Shown here piece after piece: positions 26,081 through 35,122 of a stretch of 64,000 nt of DNA; position 1 is the stretch's first letter, and every line of letters begins with the position of its first letter. This stretch comes from Lichenicola cladoniae. GTDB taxonomy: Bacteria; Pseudomonadota; Alphaproteobacteria; Acetobacterales; Acetobacteraceae. The position numbers and the translations under genes were made by a program. The stretch lies in the NCBI RefSeq assembly GCF_013201075.1, contig NZ_CP053709.1, positions 124,001 through 188,000 on the forward strand. Direction: 5' to 3'. The notes below the pieces were generated by a model, which was not told where the DNA came from, ran no database searches, and worked only from the letters and a program-made list of their open reading frames with translations.

Positions 26081-27521
26081 CACTACTTTGGCAGATTCTT
26101 TTGTTGTGGGCGAGTTTGAGGATTCCCAGAAGCGAGTTTGCATGATTCATGGAGGTCGGCTTTTGGAAGGCTGACCGATGAACGTGGACTGGCGCACGGA
26201 TTTGGATTGCTGGCTGTCGCCGTTTATCACCGCGCTTAGGCATAAGACGAGGGCGCGGATGTGTCCCGCCTATATCGCCGGGCTGATTGGTCCAGGAGAC
26301 CGCAAAAGCGTCCAACCGATGGCGGCACGTGCTGACGAAGTCGGCTACGATCAGCTTCATCACTTCGTTGCCGTCGGCGCTTGGGACAGTGCTCCACTTG
26401 AGGCGGCCCTGCTGAAAAAGGCCGATGACCTGGTTGGCGACAAGGCGGGTTTTCTTGTCATCGATGACACGGCGTTGCCGAAGAAGGGATGCCACTCGGT
26501 TGGCGTGGCCCCTCAGTATGCCTCCTCGCTCGGAAAGACTGCCAACTGCCAGTCGCTGGTCTCGGTAACGTTGGCGTCGCGCGAGGTGCCGGTGATGGTG
26601 GGACTGCGGCTATTCCTGCCCGAGAGCTGGACCGGTGATCCGGAGCGCATGGCGCGGGCTGGCGTGCCGAAAGATAGACGGACGGCTCTGACGAAGCCGG
26701 AGATTGCCATTGAGGAGATCGACCGCATCGTCGCCTCCGGTGTGCGTTTCCATTGTGTGCTTGCCGATTCAGGGTATGGCTCCAGCGGCCCTTTTCGTCA
26801 GGCTTTGAGCGAGCGCCGCCTGCTGTGGGCGGTCGGTTTGTCGCGACGCCAGAATGTCTATCCCGCCGACGTCGCTCTGATCTTCCCCGTCGCGAAGACC
26901 GGCAAACCCCGCCAATACCATGTCCCGAGTCAGCCCCCGGTTGCTGCTGAAGCACTGCTGGCCAAAGAGAAATGGCAGAGGGTCAGTTGGCGGCGCGGCA
27001 CCAAAGGTCGGCTGACATGCCTGTTTGCGGCCCGTCGTGTTCGCGTTGCAGATGGGCACAAGCACCGCATGCTCGACAACCGGATGCAATGTATGCCGGG
27101 CGATGAGGTTTGGCTCGTCGGCGAACGCCGATCGACTGGCGAACAAAAATACTATGTGTCGAACCTACCGGCCGATGTGAGCATCAAGACACTTGCCGCC
27201 ACAATCAAAGCCAGATGGATTTGCGAGCAGGCGCATCAGCAACTCAAGGAGGAGCTTGGCCTCGATCACTTCGAAGGTCGATCCTGGACCGGGTTACACC
27301 GACACGCCTTGATGACCATGATCGCCTACGCCTTCCTCCAATCCCGCCGCCTCAGCGCAGCGGGACGGAAAAAAAAGAATCGGGGGACCACCGCCACAAC
27401 CGAGCATGCCAGCCATCAGACAAGCTATCCTCGACCTCTTCGCACGATCTCCACCCAGGCGATGCCCGTACTGTGAGAAACTCCTTGTCCACCCCGGCAA
27501 ACCTAATCTGCCAAAGTAGTG
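26081..27521 (+). mobile_element. IS701-family element
   Basis: The element is 1441 bp with perfect terminal inverted repeats CACTACTTTGGCAGATT and a 4-bp target duplication CTAG at 26077-26080 and 27522-27525. It sits between the two inverted IS481 copies. Confidence 0.9.
26178..27476 (+). CDS. IS701-family transposase
   Basis: 432 residues of DDE type. The first Asp is in FLVIDDTALPKKGCHSVGVA (shortened motif L-V-I-D-D-T), the second in CVLADSGYGSS and the Glu in WICEQAHQQLKEELGLDHFEGRSW (W-x-x-E-Q-x-H-Q-Q-L-K-E-E-L-G-L). RRGTKGRLTCLFAARRVRV is also typical. The C-terminal tail after QSRRLSAAGRKKKNRG is Ser/Thr/Pro-rich. The frame is intact. Confidence 0.93.
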   Translation: MNVDWRTDLDCWLSPFITALRHKTRARMCPAYIAGLIGPGDRKSVQPMAARADEVGYDQLHHFVAVGAWDSAPLEAALLKKADDLVGDKAGFLVIDDTALPKKGCHSVGVAPQYASSLGKTANCQSLVSVTLASREVPVMVGLRLFLPESWTGDPERMARAGVPKDRRTALTKPEIAIEEIDRIVASGVRFHCVLADSGYGSSGPFRQALSERRLLWAVGLSRRQNVYPADVALIFPVAKTGKPRQYHVPSQPPVAAEALLAKEKWQRVSWRRGTKGRLTCLFAARRVRVADGHKHRMLDNRMQCMPGDEVWLVGERRSTGEQKYYVSNLPADVSIKTLAATIKARWICEQAHQQLKEELGLDHFEGRSWTGLHRHALMTMIAYAFLQSRRLSAAGRKKKNRGTTATTEHASHQTSYPRPLRTISTQAMPVL

Positions 27522-28514
27522 CTAGCTGTCTGGTTGTGAGACCTCCTTGGCGGCTTCTACGATCAGTCGAGCCTTGGTGAGGTCGCATGGACCTGCTCTG
27601 GTGTTTGCCTCGCGATGATCGGTTGAACAGATAGAAGCCAGTCGTTCCTGCACGACCTGGTTTGGTGTTCTGGCAGCGAGGACCCGCTGGCGGCGCGCGT
27701 TGTAGGCGACGTTGAAGCCGCGGAGAACCTGCTCGAGAGCACGATGCGAGTAGATGTTGATGCCCAATACCTCGCTGCTAATGCGGCCGTTGAAGCGCTC
27801 CACCATGCCATTGGTTTGTGGGGTTCGCGGCTTGGTATGGCGATAGTGCGCGCCCAGGCTTGCGCATACCTTTGCGAAGGCCGGCGTGAAGCAGCTGCCG
27901 TTATCGGTCAGCACGTGGGTGAGCGGGAATGGAAAGGCAGCGGCCGCCTCGCGGAGGAAGGCAATGGCGCTCTTTTCGGTTTCGTCGTCCTTGACGGCAA
28001 GGTGGACCGAGCGTGAGCATCGATCGATAGCCACGTAGAGATACCGCTTGCGTCTTTCGGCATTAGCTGTCTGCAGCTTTGGCAGATGCTTGATGTCGAT
28101 ATGCACGAAGCCAAGGTCGTATTCACGGAACGTTCCCTGGCCTTTGGTGGGCTGTTCGGAGGAGGGCTTAGGTCTGCGATTGAGACCGGCTGCCTTGAGG
28201 ATACGCCAGATACTGTCGCGATTGAGGTGTGGCAGGAAGTGGCAGACGGCGAAAGTCAGGTCATCCAGAGGAAAGTTGGTTTCACGTCGCAGGGTGCAGA
28301 CGATTGCACGCTCTTCATCAGTCGCCTTCCAGGGAAGTCGGTGCGGGCGCGCTGAGTGATCAAGGCAGTCAGCGGCACCTCGCTTGCGCCACTTGCGTAC
28401 CGTTTCGGCGCTGATGCCGTAGCGCCTGGCTACAGTGCTACTCGGCTCCGTGGATCGGGCGATCTCGATACGGGTGGCGGGTGTGGTACGGGCTTGCGGA
28501 TGGATCTGCGGCAT
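27522..28514 (-). CDS. IS481-family transposase (second copy)
   Basis: 330 residues, the same protein as the left copy except that the final residue is Ser instead of Thr. As in the left copy, the last codon begins with the terminal A of the element and is completed by flanking bases, and the stop is the TAG of the flanking CTAG. DDE residues are intact (HIDIKHL, LTDNGSC, MVERFNG). Confidence 0.93.
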   Translation of the reverse strand: MPQIHPQARTTPATRIEIARSTEPSSTVARRYGISAETVRKWRKRGAADCLDHSARPHRLPWKATDEERAIVCTLRRETNFPLDDLTFAVCHFLPHLNRDSIWRILKAAGLNRRPKPSSEQPTKGQGTFREYDLGFVHIDIKHLPKLQTANAERRKRYLYVAIDRCSRSVHLAVKDDETEKSAIAFLREAAAAFPFPLTHVLTDNGSCFTPAFAKVCASLGAHYRHTKPRTPQTNGMVERFNGRISSEVLGINIYSHRALEQVLRGFNVAYNARRQRVLAARTPNQVVQERLASICSTDHREANTRAGPCDLTKARLIVEAAKEVSQPDS

Positions 28515-28616
28515 GCGTCACCTGTGTCCGGCTACAGCGGCAAGGCGGTTAAACCTGTAGGCATAGTCCTGGATCGCCAACCCTACCGGATCCCAACAAT
28601 GTTCCGCAACCAAACA
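27527..28616 (-). mobile_element. IS481-family element, right copy (inverted)
   Basis: The element is 1090 bp, the same as the left copy in opposite orientation, flanked by GCTAGC and GCTAGG. The two copies around the IS701 element form an inverted pair that could act as a composite unit or recombine to invert the interior. Confidence 0.85.
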
Positions 28617-28620
28617 GCTA

Positions 28621-29460
28621 GGGTCCGGACTCATAACCAATAGCTGACGGCGGCGGCGAGATAGACGGCGCTGGCGAAGTTGGTGGCGAGTTTGTCGTAG
28701 CGGGTGGCGATGCGGCGGTAGTCTTTCAGGCGACAAAACATGCGCTCGATGGCGTTGCGACCACGGTAGAGCACCGGGCTGAAGCAGCTCTTCCAGATAC
28801 GTGTGCTTCTGGGCGGAATGTTGGGCACCGCACCCTGCGTCTCGATCTGCTGGCGGACGGCGTTGGTGTCGTAGGCGCGGTCCGCCATGACCAGAGCCTT
28901 GCGCGGCAGGTCCTGCAGCAGCACCTCGGCCGCCCGGCAGTCTGCGGCCTGGGCGCCGGTGAACGAGAACGCCACCGGGCGGCCCAATCCATCTGTCAGG
29001 GCATGGATTTTGGTGGTGGGTCCGCCTCGGCTGATACCGATCGCCTGGTTTTGCCGCCCCCTTTTCCGCCAGCGGCGCAGCGGTGTGCCTTGACGTGCGT
29101 GCTGTCGAGCAGGAGTTCGGCCGGAGGACCACCTGCTGCCGCCAGTTCCTGGAACAGCTTCTGCCAGATGCCAGCGGCACCCCATCGAACGAAGCGGTTG
29201 TAGAGCGTCTTGCGTGGCCCATAGATCGCCGGAGCGTCCACCCATCGGCCACCGGACTTCATGACGTGCACGATCCCGCTGATCACCCGCCGGTCGTCCA
29301 CCCGCGGGATGCCTCGGGATTTACGTGGCAGCAACCGCTGAAGCCGCTTCCACTGCCGCTCGTTCAGCCAGAACTCGCCCGCCATGCCTATGCCTCCATC
29401 AGAAGGCGAAGCGAATCACAGGCCCAGGCTCTTGGGAATCCCCTTTATGGGTCCGAACCC
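28621..29460 (-). mobile_element. IS5-family element at a CTAG site
   Basis: The element is 840 bp with inverted repeats GGGTCCGGACTCATAA and GGGTTCGGACCCATAA (two mismatches) and a TA duplication (28619-28620, 29461-29462), so the restored target reads CTAG. It lies four bases from the end of the right IS481 copy. Confidence 0.85.
28631..29385 (-). CDS. IS5-family transposase, two frames joined by frameshift
   Basis: Frame one (29385 to about 29060) begins MAGEFWLNERQWKRLQRLLP and includes VDDRRVISGIVHVMKSGGRW and the first Asp, LLLDSTHVKAHR. Frame two (to 28631) includes GLGRPVAFSFTGAQAAD, ADRAYDTNAVR (second Asp) and AIERMFCRLKDYRRIATRYDK (Glu). They meet at an A4G5 run near 29057-29065. 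This is the IS427-type organisation. No other damage is visible. Confidence 0.85.
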
Positions 29461-30200
29461 TAGCTCAGGAATGAATAATCCAAGTGATCGTCGGGCCATA
29501 CCAGGCCTTCGGTCCTGAATTGAGCTCAGCCGTGCTCAACTGAGTTTTAGATTTGCAGCACGCTCGAGTTGGTGCGGGGGAGGGGCAGCGAGCCCCTCCT
29601 GAACGGTACTCTCGTCCACTGCATCAGAAACCATAGGCCCCAGCCATCTGCGTGGATCAGCACACCCCTTCCAGGGCCCGCAGCACCGTTCTGCGCCTCA
29701 CCTTGCACCTTGAACGTGACGCTTACTGCCATGTGCCACTCCATCTTGCTGATGGCGAGACCCAGGAAGGGCGCTGACCACGCTGTGGTGGCGACCAGAA
29801 GTCCCCAACACAGCTTTCTGGCCGAGCTGGAAAATTCACATATGATTCTGCTTCAACGTGAAAAATAATCAAGCTGGTAGCCGACTGCGATCCGAGAGGC
29901 TCCTTCCCTCCTACTGCCCTCCATCACCCCTGATAAAGGACGTTATCAGGTGTGATAGGCGTCTGGGACAGGCCGATTAGCCAATATTCCGGTCTGGAGC
30001 GAGAACCTGCAAGGGCGAAAGATAGGCTAGCGAGCCGGCGTAGGCTGCTAGCGTGTTCTCGAGGCTTGTTGAAGAACCGGACCAACGTACGCTTAATGGT
30101 CGAAAGCTGATCGAGCAGTATTCCGTGGCGTAATGCTTACAACAACCCCCGTCCCGCGACCGAGCATCCAATTGATGAAATCGTTCGAGTGGCGCCGGGT
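29461..30200. other. Stretch without a supportable gene
   Basis: About 740 bp right of the IS pile-up. Short frames exist on both strands (for example 29547-29744 minus, beginning MEWHMAVSVTFKVQG), but none shows a domain or a convincing ribosome-binding site. The missing 5' part of the heme-oxygenase-like gene was looked for here and not found. Confidence 0.5.
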
Positions 30201-30611
30201 TCAGCGTTTGAAGACTGCATCCTCGTGCCGGTATGCCTTGAACTCGAGCGCATTGCCGGACGGATCGCTGACGAAGAAGGTCGCCTGTTCACCCGGCATG
30301 CCGACGAACCGCACCTGTGGTTCCAGGATGAACGGAACGCCCGCGACCTGTAGGCGCTGATGCAGTCGCTCCCACTCACTCCAGCTGATGACGGCCCCGA
30401 AATGGTTGAGCGGCACCGCGGTGTCGTCGACCATCGTCTCGAGCTTCCAGTCGGGCCGCGCTCCCAGATGCGCCGAGATCTGGTTGCCGAAGAAATCAAA
30501 ATCGATCCATGTGGCGCTTTCCCGGCCCTGGCTGCATTGCAGCAGCTCGCCATAGAACTGCCGCGTACTCTCGATCTCGTCGATCCGGAACGCCATGTGA
30601 AACGCCGACAT
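30201..30611 (-). CDS. VOC-family (glyoxalase/dioxygenase-fold) protein
   Basis: 136 residues with two beta-alpha-beta-beta-beta modules. The first has FRIDEIESTRQFYGELL; the second has FILEPQVRF then QATFFVSDPSGNALEFKAYR, the F-x-x-D-P-x-G-N-x-L-E-F ending that carries the metal-ligand Glu. His in MSAFHMAFRI is a likely first ligand. Members are metal-dependent isomerases, lyases, dioxygenases or binding proteins; the reaction is not predictable here. It lies 39 bp downstream of the GGT-like gene on the same strand, so it is probably co-transcribed with it and part of the uptake/catabolic block. Confidence 0.85.
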   Translation of the reverse strand: MSAFHMAFRIDEIESTRQFYGELLQCSQGRESATWIDFDFFGNQISAHLGARPDWKLETMVDDTAVPLNHFGAVISWSEWERLHQRLQVAGVPFILEPQVRFVGMPGEQATFFVSDPSGNALEFKAYRHEDAVFKR

Positions 30612-30650
30612 CGAAATCCTTTCTCTGATCGTTTTGGGTTGGCCTGACGG

Positions 30651-32330
30651 TCAGTTGAGACCGTCGGCGACACCGCACCGTCGCGGGTCGGCTGCCGCAC
30701 CTAGAAATCCGGCATCGTCGCGGAAGCACATCTGGAACGAGCCCATGTGCCAGTCATAGGCCGGCATCGCCGACATACCGACACCCATCCGTGCCAGACC
30801 CTGCACCGTGGCTGCACTGACCCGATCCTCGATGATCAGGCGGTTATCCTCGCCGAGCGGCAGGATCCGCGGTGCCTCGATCGCCGCCTCGACGGACAGG
30901 CCGAAATCCAGGAGATTGCTGACCACCTGCGGCACCGTGCAATAGACGTTGCCAGGCGTGCCAAGGCCGTAGAGCGGTGCGCCCTCCTTGAGGATGAAGC
31001 TGTGGCCGACGATGCTGCGCAGCCTCGCACCTTCCACCAGCTTGATATCGAAATGTCCGCTCACGCCAGCAAAGGTCGCATGCGAGCCGATCATCGGGAT
31101 GCCGTCGACGACCATCCCAGGGATGCCGCCCGACTGGAGCGTGTTCATCATCTGCAGCCAGTTACCATCGGCGTCGACGATGCTCAACTCGCAGCTTCCC
31201 GAGGGCTGCCTGGACTGGATCTCGCATGACGGAATGCCCGGCAGACCGTGGCCGTCGCTGCGGAACGACGCACTCTCGGTGAGCCGCACGTGGTTCGCAA
31301 GGTCGTGCGCCGGTCGCATGCCTCGGATCAGGCGGGCCAATGCCCGGTGGAAATCGCCGTCGCGGAGCTGATCGGTGTCGTATGGTCCGACGGCAGGATC
31401 ACCCAGGAAACCGCAAAAGTACAGGCCGAGCCGCAGTGCGTGGCCCATCGCGAACAGATGCTCCGCTGAACCATGCTCCATGCTCCGCAGGCCGAGATGA
31501 TCCAGAATGCCCAGGGTCATCGACAGGAACACGCCCTGCTGCTCAGGCGCCGACAGGCCGACGATCTCGAACCGGCCATGCGCAAAACGGAGCGGCTCGA
31601 TCCAGCGCGGCGGGTTGGCGCTCATGTCGGCCATCGAGATCGGCCAACCCATGCGGTTGGCGGTGGCCACGAACGCGGCGGCCCAGCCGCCCTCGATCAT
31701 GTAGCCCGGGCCCTCGTCCGCAACATGGCGCAGCGTGTCTGCCATCGCGGCGTTGCCGAACAGGGTGCCGACCGTCGGCATATGGCCGCCCGGCATGTAG
31801 AAGCGCCGCCCTTCCGGGAAGTAGGTCGTGAAGTCGAGTTCGCCCAGCAATGCACCGTATTCGAAGCTCGAGACCGGGTGGCCCGTCTCGGCCCAGCGGA
31901 TCGCGTCCTGACACAGATCCGCCCAGGGCAGTGTTCCGAAGCGCTGGTGAATTGCCTGCAGCCCCGGCATGAAACCCGGAATACACGCGGAAGGCGGCAT
32001 CCGGCCGAGACCGCTGTCGGTTTTCCGCGTCGGCCTGAACGGCGGCAGATGCGGCGGAAAGGTGCCGGCACTGTGCAACTGGTGATACCGGCCGGTCGCC
32101 GCCGCCCGGTAGAGCAGGCTCACGGTACCGGTATGATTTGTCATGAACGGCTCGACGGCCGCCTGCACCATCGCCCCGGCAATCGCCGCGTCGGCCGCAT
32201 TGCCGCCGGCCGCAAGGGTTGCAAGAACTGTTTCAGTAACGATCGCATTGTCCGAACTGCAGACTGCGCGTTTTCCCCTGACTGATTCTTTCGGCCCCGG
32301 ATTTCGCATATAATACGACGGATCAAACAT
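30651..32330 (-). CDS. Gamma-glutamyltransferase-family protein with altered nucleophile
   Basis: 559 residues spanning the whole GGT/Ntn-hydrolase family length. N-terminal AVCSSDNAIVTETVLATLAAGGNAADAAIAGA and VEPFMTNHTGTVSLL (both shortened motifs) correspond to the large subunit; GGIPGM, GTPGNVYCTVPQVVSNLLDFG and AIEAPRILP to the small subunit. Where GGTs have T-T-H-x-S with the autoprocessing Thr, this protein has S379-C-E-L-S, so Ser (or Cys) would have to serve as nucleophile, or processing is lost. No clear signal peptide is present, so it is probably cytoplasmic. It is transcribed divergently from the dehydrogenase/importer genes. A role in cleaving a gamma-glutamyl-like amide is inferred. 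Confidence 0.85.
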   Translation of the reverse strand: MFDPSYYMRNPGPKESVRGKRAVCSSDNAIVTETVLATLAAGGNAADAAIAGAMVQAAVEPFMTNHTGTVSLLYRAAATGRYHQLHSAGTFPPHLPPFRPTRKTDSGLGRMPPSACIPGFMPGLQAIHQRFGTLPWADLCQDAIRWAETGHPVSSFEYGALLGELDFTTYFPEGRRFYMPGGHMPTVGTLFGNAAMADTLRHVADEGPGYMIEGGWAAAFVATANRMGWPISMADMSANPPRWIEPLRFAHGRFEIVGLSAPEQQGVFLSMTLGILDHLGLRSMEHGSAEHLFAMGHALRLGLYFCGFLGDPAVGPYDTDQLRDGDFHRALARLIRGMRPAHDLANHVRLTESASFRSDGHGLPGIPSCEIQSRQPSGSCELSIVDADGNWLQMMNTLQSGGIPGMVVDGIPMIGSHATFAGVSGHFDIKLVEGARLRSIVGHSFILKEGAPLYGLGTPGNVYCTVPQVVSNLLDFGLSVEAAIEAPRILPLGEDNRLIIEDRVSAATVQGLARMGVGMSAMPAYDWHMGSFQMCFRDDAGFLGAAADPRRCGVADGLN

Positions 32331-32532
32331 GCATGCCCGCTGGACAAGGAAGCCCGTGGCATCAGCCTCGGGACAATACCGGCTTTACGAACTCCTCGCC
32401 GTGCCGGCAATGTCGTAAGTTGTCCCGTACGCATGAGTTTCTGGAATGACGGACGCGTGGGATGACGGCGACGGTCGATCGGCATAAGTTTTTTGTTGTT
32501 GCACCTGCGCAAGAGTGTGCCAGCATTGGTTG

Positions 32533-33459
32533 ATGAAAACGATCCTTGTCATGCTCCGTGCGCACGCCGACGACTGGGTGCGGCTCCTGAAGCTAGGCCT
32601 GCCGGAGCACGCGGTGGTGACCGACGCCTCGGCAGCCGACGGTCCGCTTTCCTATGCCGTGGTGGGCAAGCCGCCGGCGGGTGCGATCGCAGCACTCGGC
32701 CGGCTTGACGCGTTGTTCAGCGTCAATGCCGGGATCGAGGCGCTACTCGAGAGCGGCGAGGTCCCGGACGATATGCCGCTGGTTCGGATGGTCGATGACG
32801 GGCTTGCGGCCGGCATGCTGGAATGGGTCATCGCGGAAACGCTGGCCTGGCACCGCAACCTTTTCCACTACCGGGCTGTGCAACTCGAACAACGCTGGGC
32901 GCCGCTGCAGGAAAAGTTAGCGTTCGAGCGGACGGTGTGCGTGTTGGGTGCCGGCCATCTTGGACGCCCGGTGGCGGAGCAGCTTGCCTCGCTCGGTTTC
33001 ATCACCAGGACCTGGAGCCGTGGCGGCACGATGATCCCGGGTGTCGACTCGTTCCGCGGACCGGATGGCCTGGCCGCATCTGTCGACAACGCGGACTTCC
33101 TGATCAATCTGCTGCCGTTGACGCCCGAGACCGAGACCCTGCTCGATGCGGCGCTGCTGCGACGCCTGGCACCGGGTGCGGTGCTGATCAATGGCGGCCG
33201 TGGGCGGCACGTGGTCGACGAGGCGGTCATCGCGCTGCTCGATGAAGGCCATCTCCGGGCCGCGGTGCTCGACGTGTTCCGCACAGAGCCATTGCCATCC
33301 GAGCACCCGTTCTGGAGCCATCCGGGGGTCTATCTGTCGCCGCATGTCGCAGCACCCACGCATCCCGCGACGGCCGTCGCCTCGATCACGCAGAACATCC
33401 GCGGCTTCGAGTCCGGGTTGGCGCTACGCCATGTCGTGGACCGGGCGCGCGGCTACTAG
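32533..33459 (+). CDS. D-2-hydroxyacid dehydrogenase, GhrA-like
   Basis: 308 residues from ATG 32533. The NAD(P)-binding motif GAGHLG is at residues 139-144, preceded by the short N-terminal half typical of glyoxylate/hydroxypyruvate reductase A. The catalytic set is visible: Arg in LINGGRGRHVVDE, Glu in DVFRTEPLP and His in LSPHVAAPTHP. It likely reduces a small 2-oxoacid to the D-hydroxyacid, or the reverse. It begins the plus-strand block; the substrate-binding-protein gene starts 19 bp after its stop. Confidence 0.9.
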   Translation: MKTILVMLRAHADDWVRLLKLGLPEHAVVTDASAADGPLSYAVVGKPPAGAIAALGRLDALFSVNAGIEALLESGEVPDDMPLVRMVDDGLAAGMLEWVIAETLAWHRNLFHYRAVQLEQRWAPLQEKLAFERTVCVLGAGHLGRPVAEQLASLGFITRTWSRGGTMIPGVDSFRGPDGLAASVDNADFLINLLPLTPETETLLDAALLRRLAPGAVLINGGRGRHVVDEAVIALLDEGHLRAAVLDVFRTEPLPSEHPFWSHPGVYLSPHVAAPTHPATAVASITQNIRGFESGLALRHVVDRARGY

Positions 33460-33478
33460 CGGGCCGCGGCGCAGGCCG

Positions 33479-35122
33479 GTGGCGTCCCTGACTCTTTGGC
33501 ACCTGTCATGGGTGTTGATGTTGTCGCCGCTCCTGGCGACCCGTTGCGCTGCCGAGGCAGTACACCCTGGCGGCACACTGACAGTCGCGCTCTCCTATGA
33601 TCTCGACACGCTGAACGTTTACGCCACGGGCTTCCTTGGCGATGTCGAGGCCGCGGTCGTGGAAGGGCTGGTGGCCCCGGACTCGCAAGCCAGATATCGG
33701 CCGGTGCTCGCCACCACGGTGCCGACGATCGGCAATGGCGGCATCGTGCTCGACCCCGATGGCCGCATGCATGTCACCTACCACCTTCGCGCCGGCGTTT
33801 GCTGGCAGGACGGGGCGCCGTTTACCGCGGCCGACGTGAAGTTCACCTGGGAGGCGGTACGCGACCCGGCGTTCCTCGCAGAATCCAAGGATGGCAGCGA
33901 GGATATCGAGGGGATCGATACGCCCGACGATCTGACAGTGGTGGTGAATTACCGCCACAGCTCGGCCGCCTTCGCATCGACGCTGTTCACCTTCGGCATC
34001 CTGCCGCGTCATTTGCTGCTGGGCCACGACCTCAACCACGACCCGTACAACACCCGCCCGATCGGCACAGGTCCGTTCATGGTGCGTGAGTTCCGGCGCG
34101 GCGAATATGTAGCGCTGGACCGTAACCCGCACTACTGGCAGCACGATTCCGAGGGCCGGCAGCTGCCGTATCTGGATCGCATCGTGTTCCGGATCGTGCC
34201 CGACTCCAACACGCTCGGGACGCTGATCCGCGCGGGCGAGATCGGCCTGGCGCCGCTGATCCCCTACATGCTGGCCAAGCAGCTGCAGGGCACCCGCGGC
34301 ATCGAGATCGTGCGCGGTCCGTCACTGGGCTGGGAACATCTCGATTTCAGCTTCAAGGGACCGCCGGCCCTGCGCGATCCAACAGTGCGCCGGGCCATTG
34401 CACAGGCGATCGACCGACGCATCCTGGTGCGCGCGGCCGGGGGCTTTCCTCTGCCGATCCGCTCGGTGGTGGTGCCTACCCTGACCGATCTCTACGACCC
34501 GATGGTGCCGGTGCTGGCCTACGATCCGGCGCAGGCTAACCGGCTGCTCGACGATGCCGGTTACGCACGCGGCCCGGACGGCATCCGTGCGCGGGATGGC
34601 CAACGTCTGTCGTTCAGTATCACCGCGCAGACCGGCCAGATCGACGACGAGATCGCCGAGCAGATCATCATCGCCGAGTTGCGGGCGATCGGCATTCGGT
34701 TGTCCGCCGACAACAAGTCCGGCATCAGTTTTCGCCAGGCGCGCTACCGCGGCGCCTACGACCTCTTGTATGGCCGCTGGGTCACCGCGGCGGACCCCGT
34801 CTACAGCGTGTTCTACGGTACGCATGGCCCAAATAACGGCCAGGGGTATGCGAGCCCGGAGCTTGACGAGGCGATGCGGCGTCTGGAAACCGAGATGCAC
34901 CCGGAGCCGCGGCGCCAGGATGCGGCGGCGATGCAGGCGATCCTAGCGCGCGACCTGCCGACGATCCCGCTGCTCAGCACGGTCTCGGTCAATGCACGGT
35001 CCGACCGCCTGCGCGGCTATGTGCCGAACCCGACCAACATGACCGATTTCGTCGGTGCGGCGAGCTGGTGGCTGGCCCCCGCCTCGATGACGGCCACCCT
35101 ATCCGGCGGCCGCGCGCCGTGA
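33479..35122 (+). CDS. Peptide-type ABC transporter substrate-binding protein (SBP_bac_5)
   Basis: 547 residues from GTG 33479, which gives a Sec signal (LWHLSWVLMLSPLLATRCAAEA). The mature part starts HPGGTLTVALSYDLDTLN. Family features include VEGLVAPDSQ, YHLRAGVCWQDGAPFTAADVKFTWE (shortened), GTGPFMVREF, DRNPHYW and LLSTVSVNARSDRLRGY. It is the periplasmic receptor for an oligopeptide-like solute. Its TGA overlaps the GTG of the first permease gene (GTGA), so expression is coupled. Ligand class is not deducible. Confidence 0.93.
   Translation: MASLTLWHLSWVLMLSPLLATRCAAEAVHPGGTLTVALSYDLDTLNVYATGFLGDVEAAVVEGLVAPDSQARYRPVLATTVPTIGNGGIVLDPDGRMHVTYHLRAGVCWQDGAPFTAADVKFTWEAVRDPAFLAESKDGSEDIEGIDTPDDLTVVVNYRHSSAAFASTLFTFGILPRHLLLGHDLNHDPYNTRPIGTGPFMVREFRRGEYVALDRNPHYWQHDSEGRQLPYLDRIVFRIVPDSNTLGTLIRAGEIGLAPLIPYMLAKQLQGTRGIEIVRGPSLGWEHLDFSFKGPPALRDPTVRRAIAQAIDRRILVRAAGGFPLPIRSVVVPTLTDLYDPMVPVLAYDPAQANRLLDDAGYARGPDGIRARDGQRLSFSITAQTGQIDDEIAEQIIIAELRAIGIRLSADNKSGISFRQARYRGAYDLLYGRWVTAADPVYSVFYGTHGPNNGQGYASPELDEAMRRLETEMHPEPRRQDAAAMQAILARDLPTIPLLSTVSVNARSDRLRGYVPNPTNMTDFVGAASWWLAPASMTATLSGGRAP

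Noticed and set aside
24986-28616. IS481-IS701-IS481 as a composite transposon carrying cargo genes
   Set aside because: The interior is only another IS with its own ends and target duplication, so independent nested insertions explain it as well.
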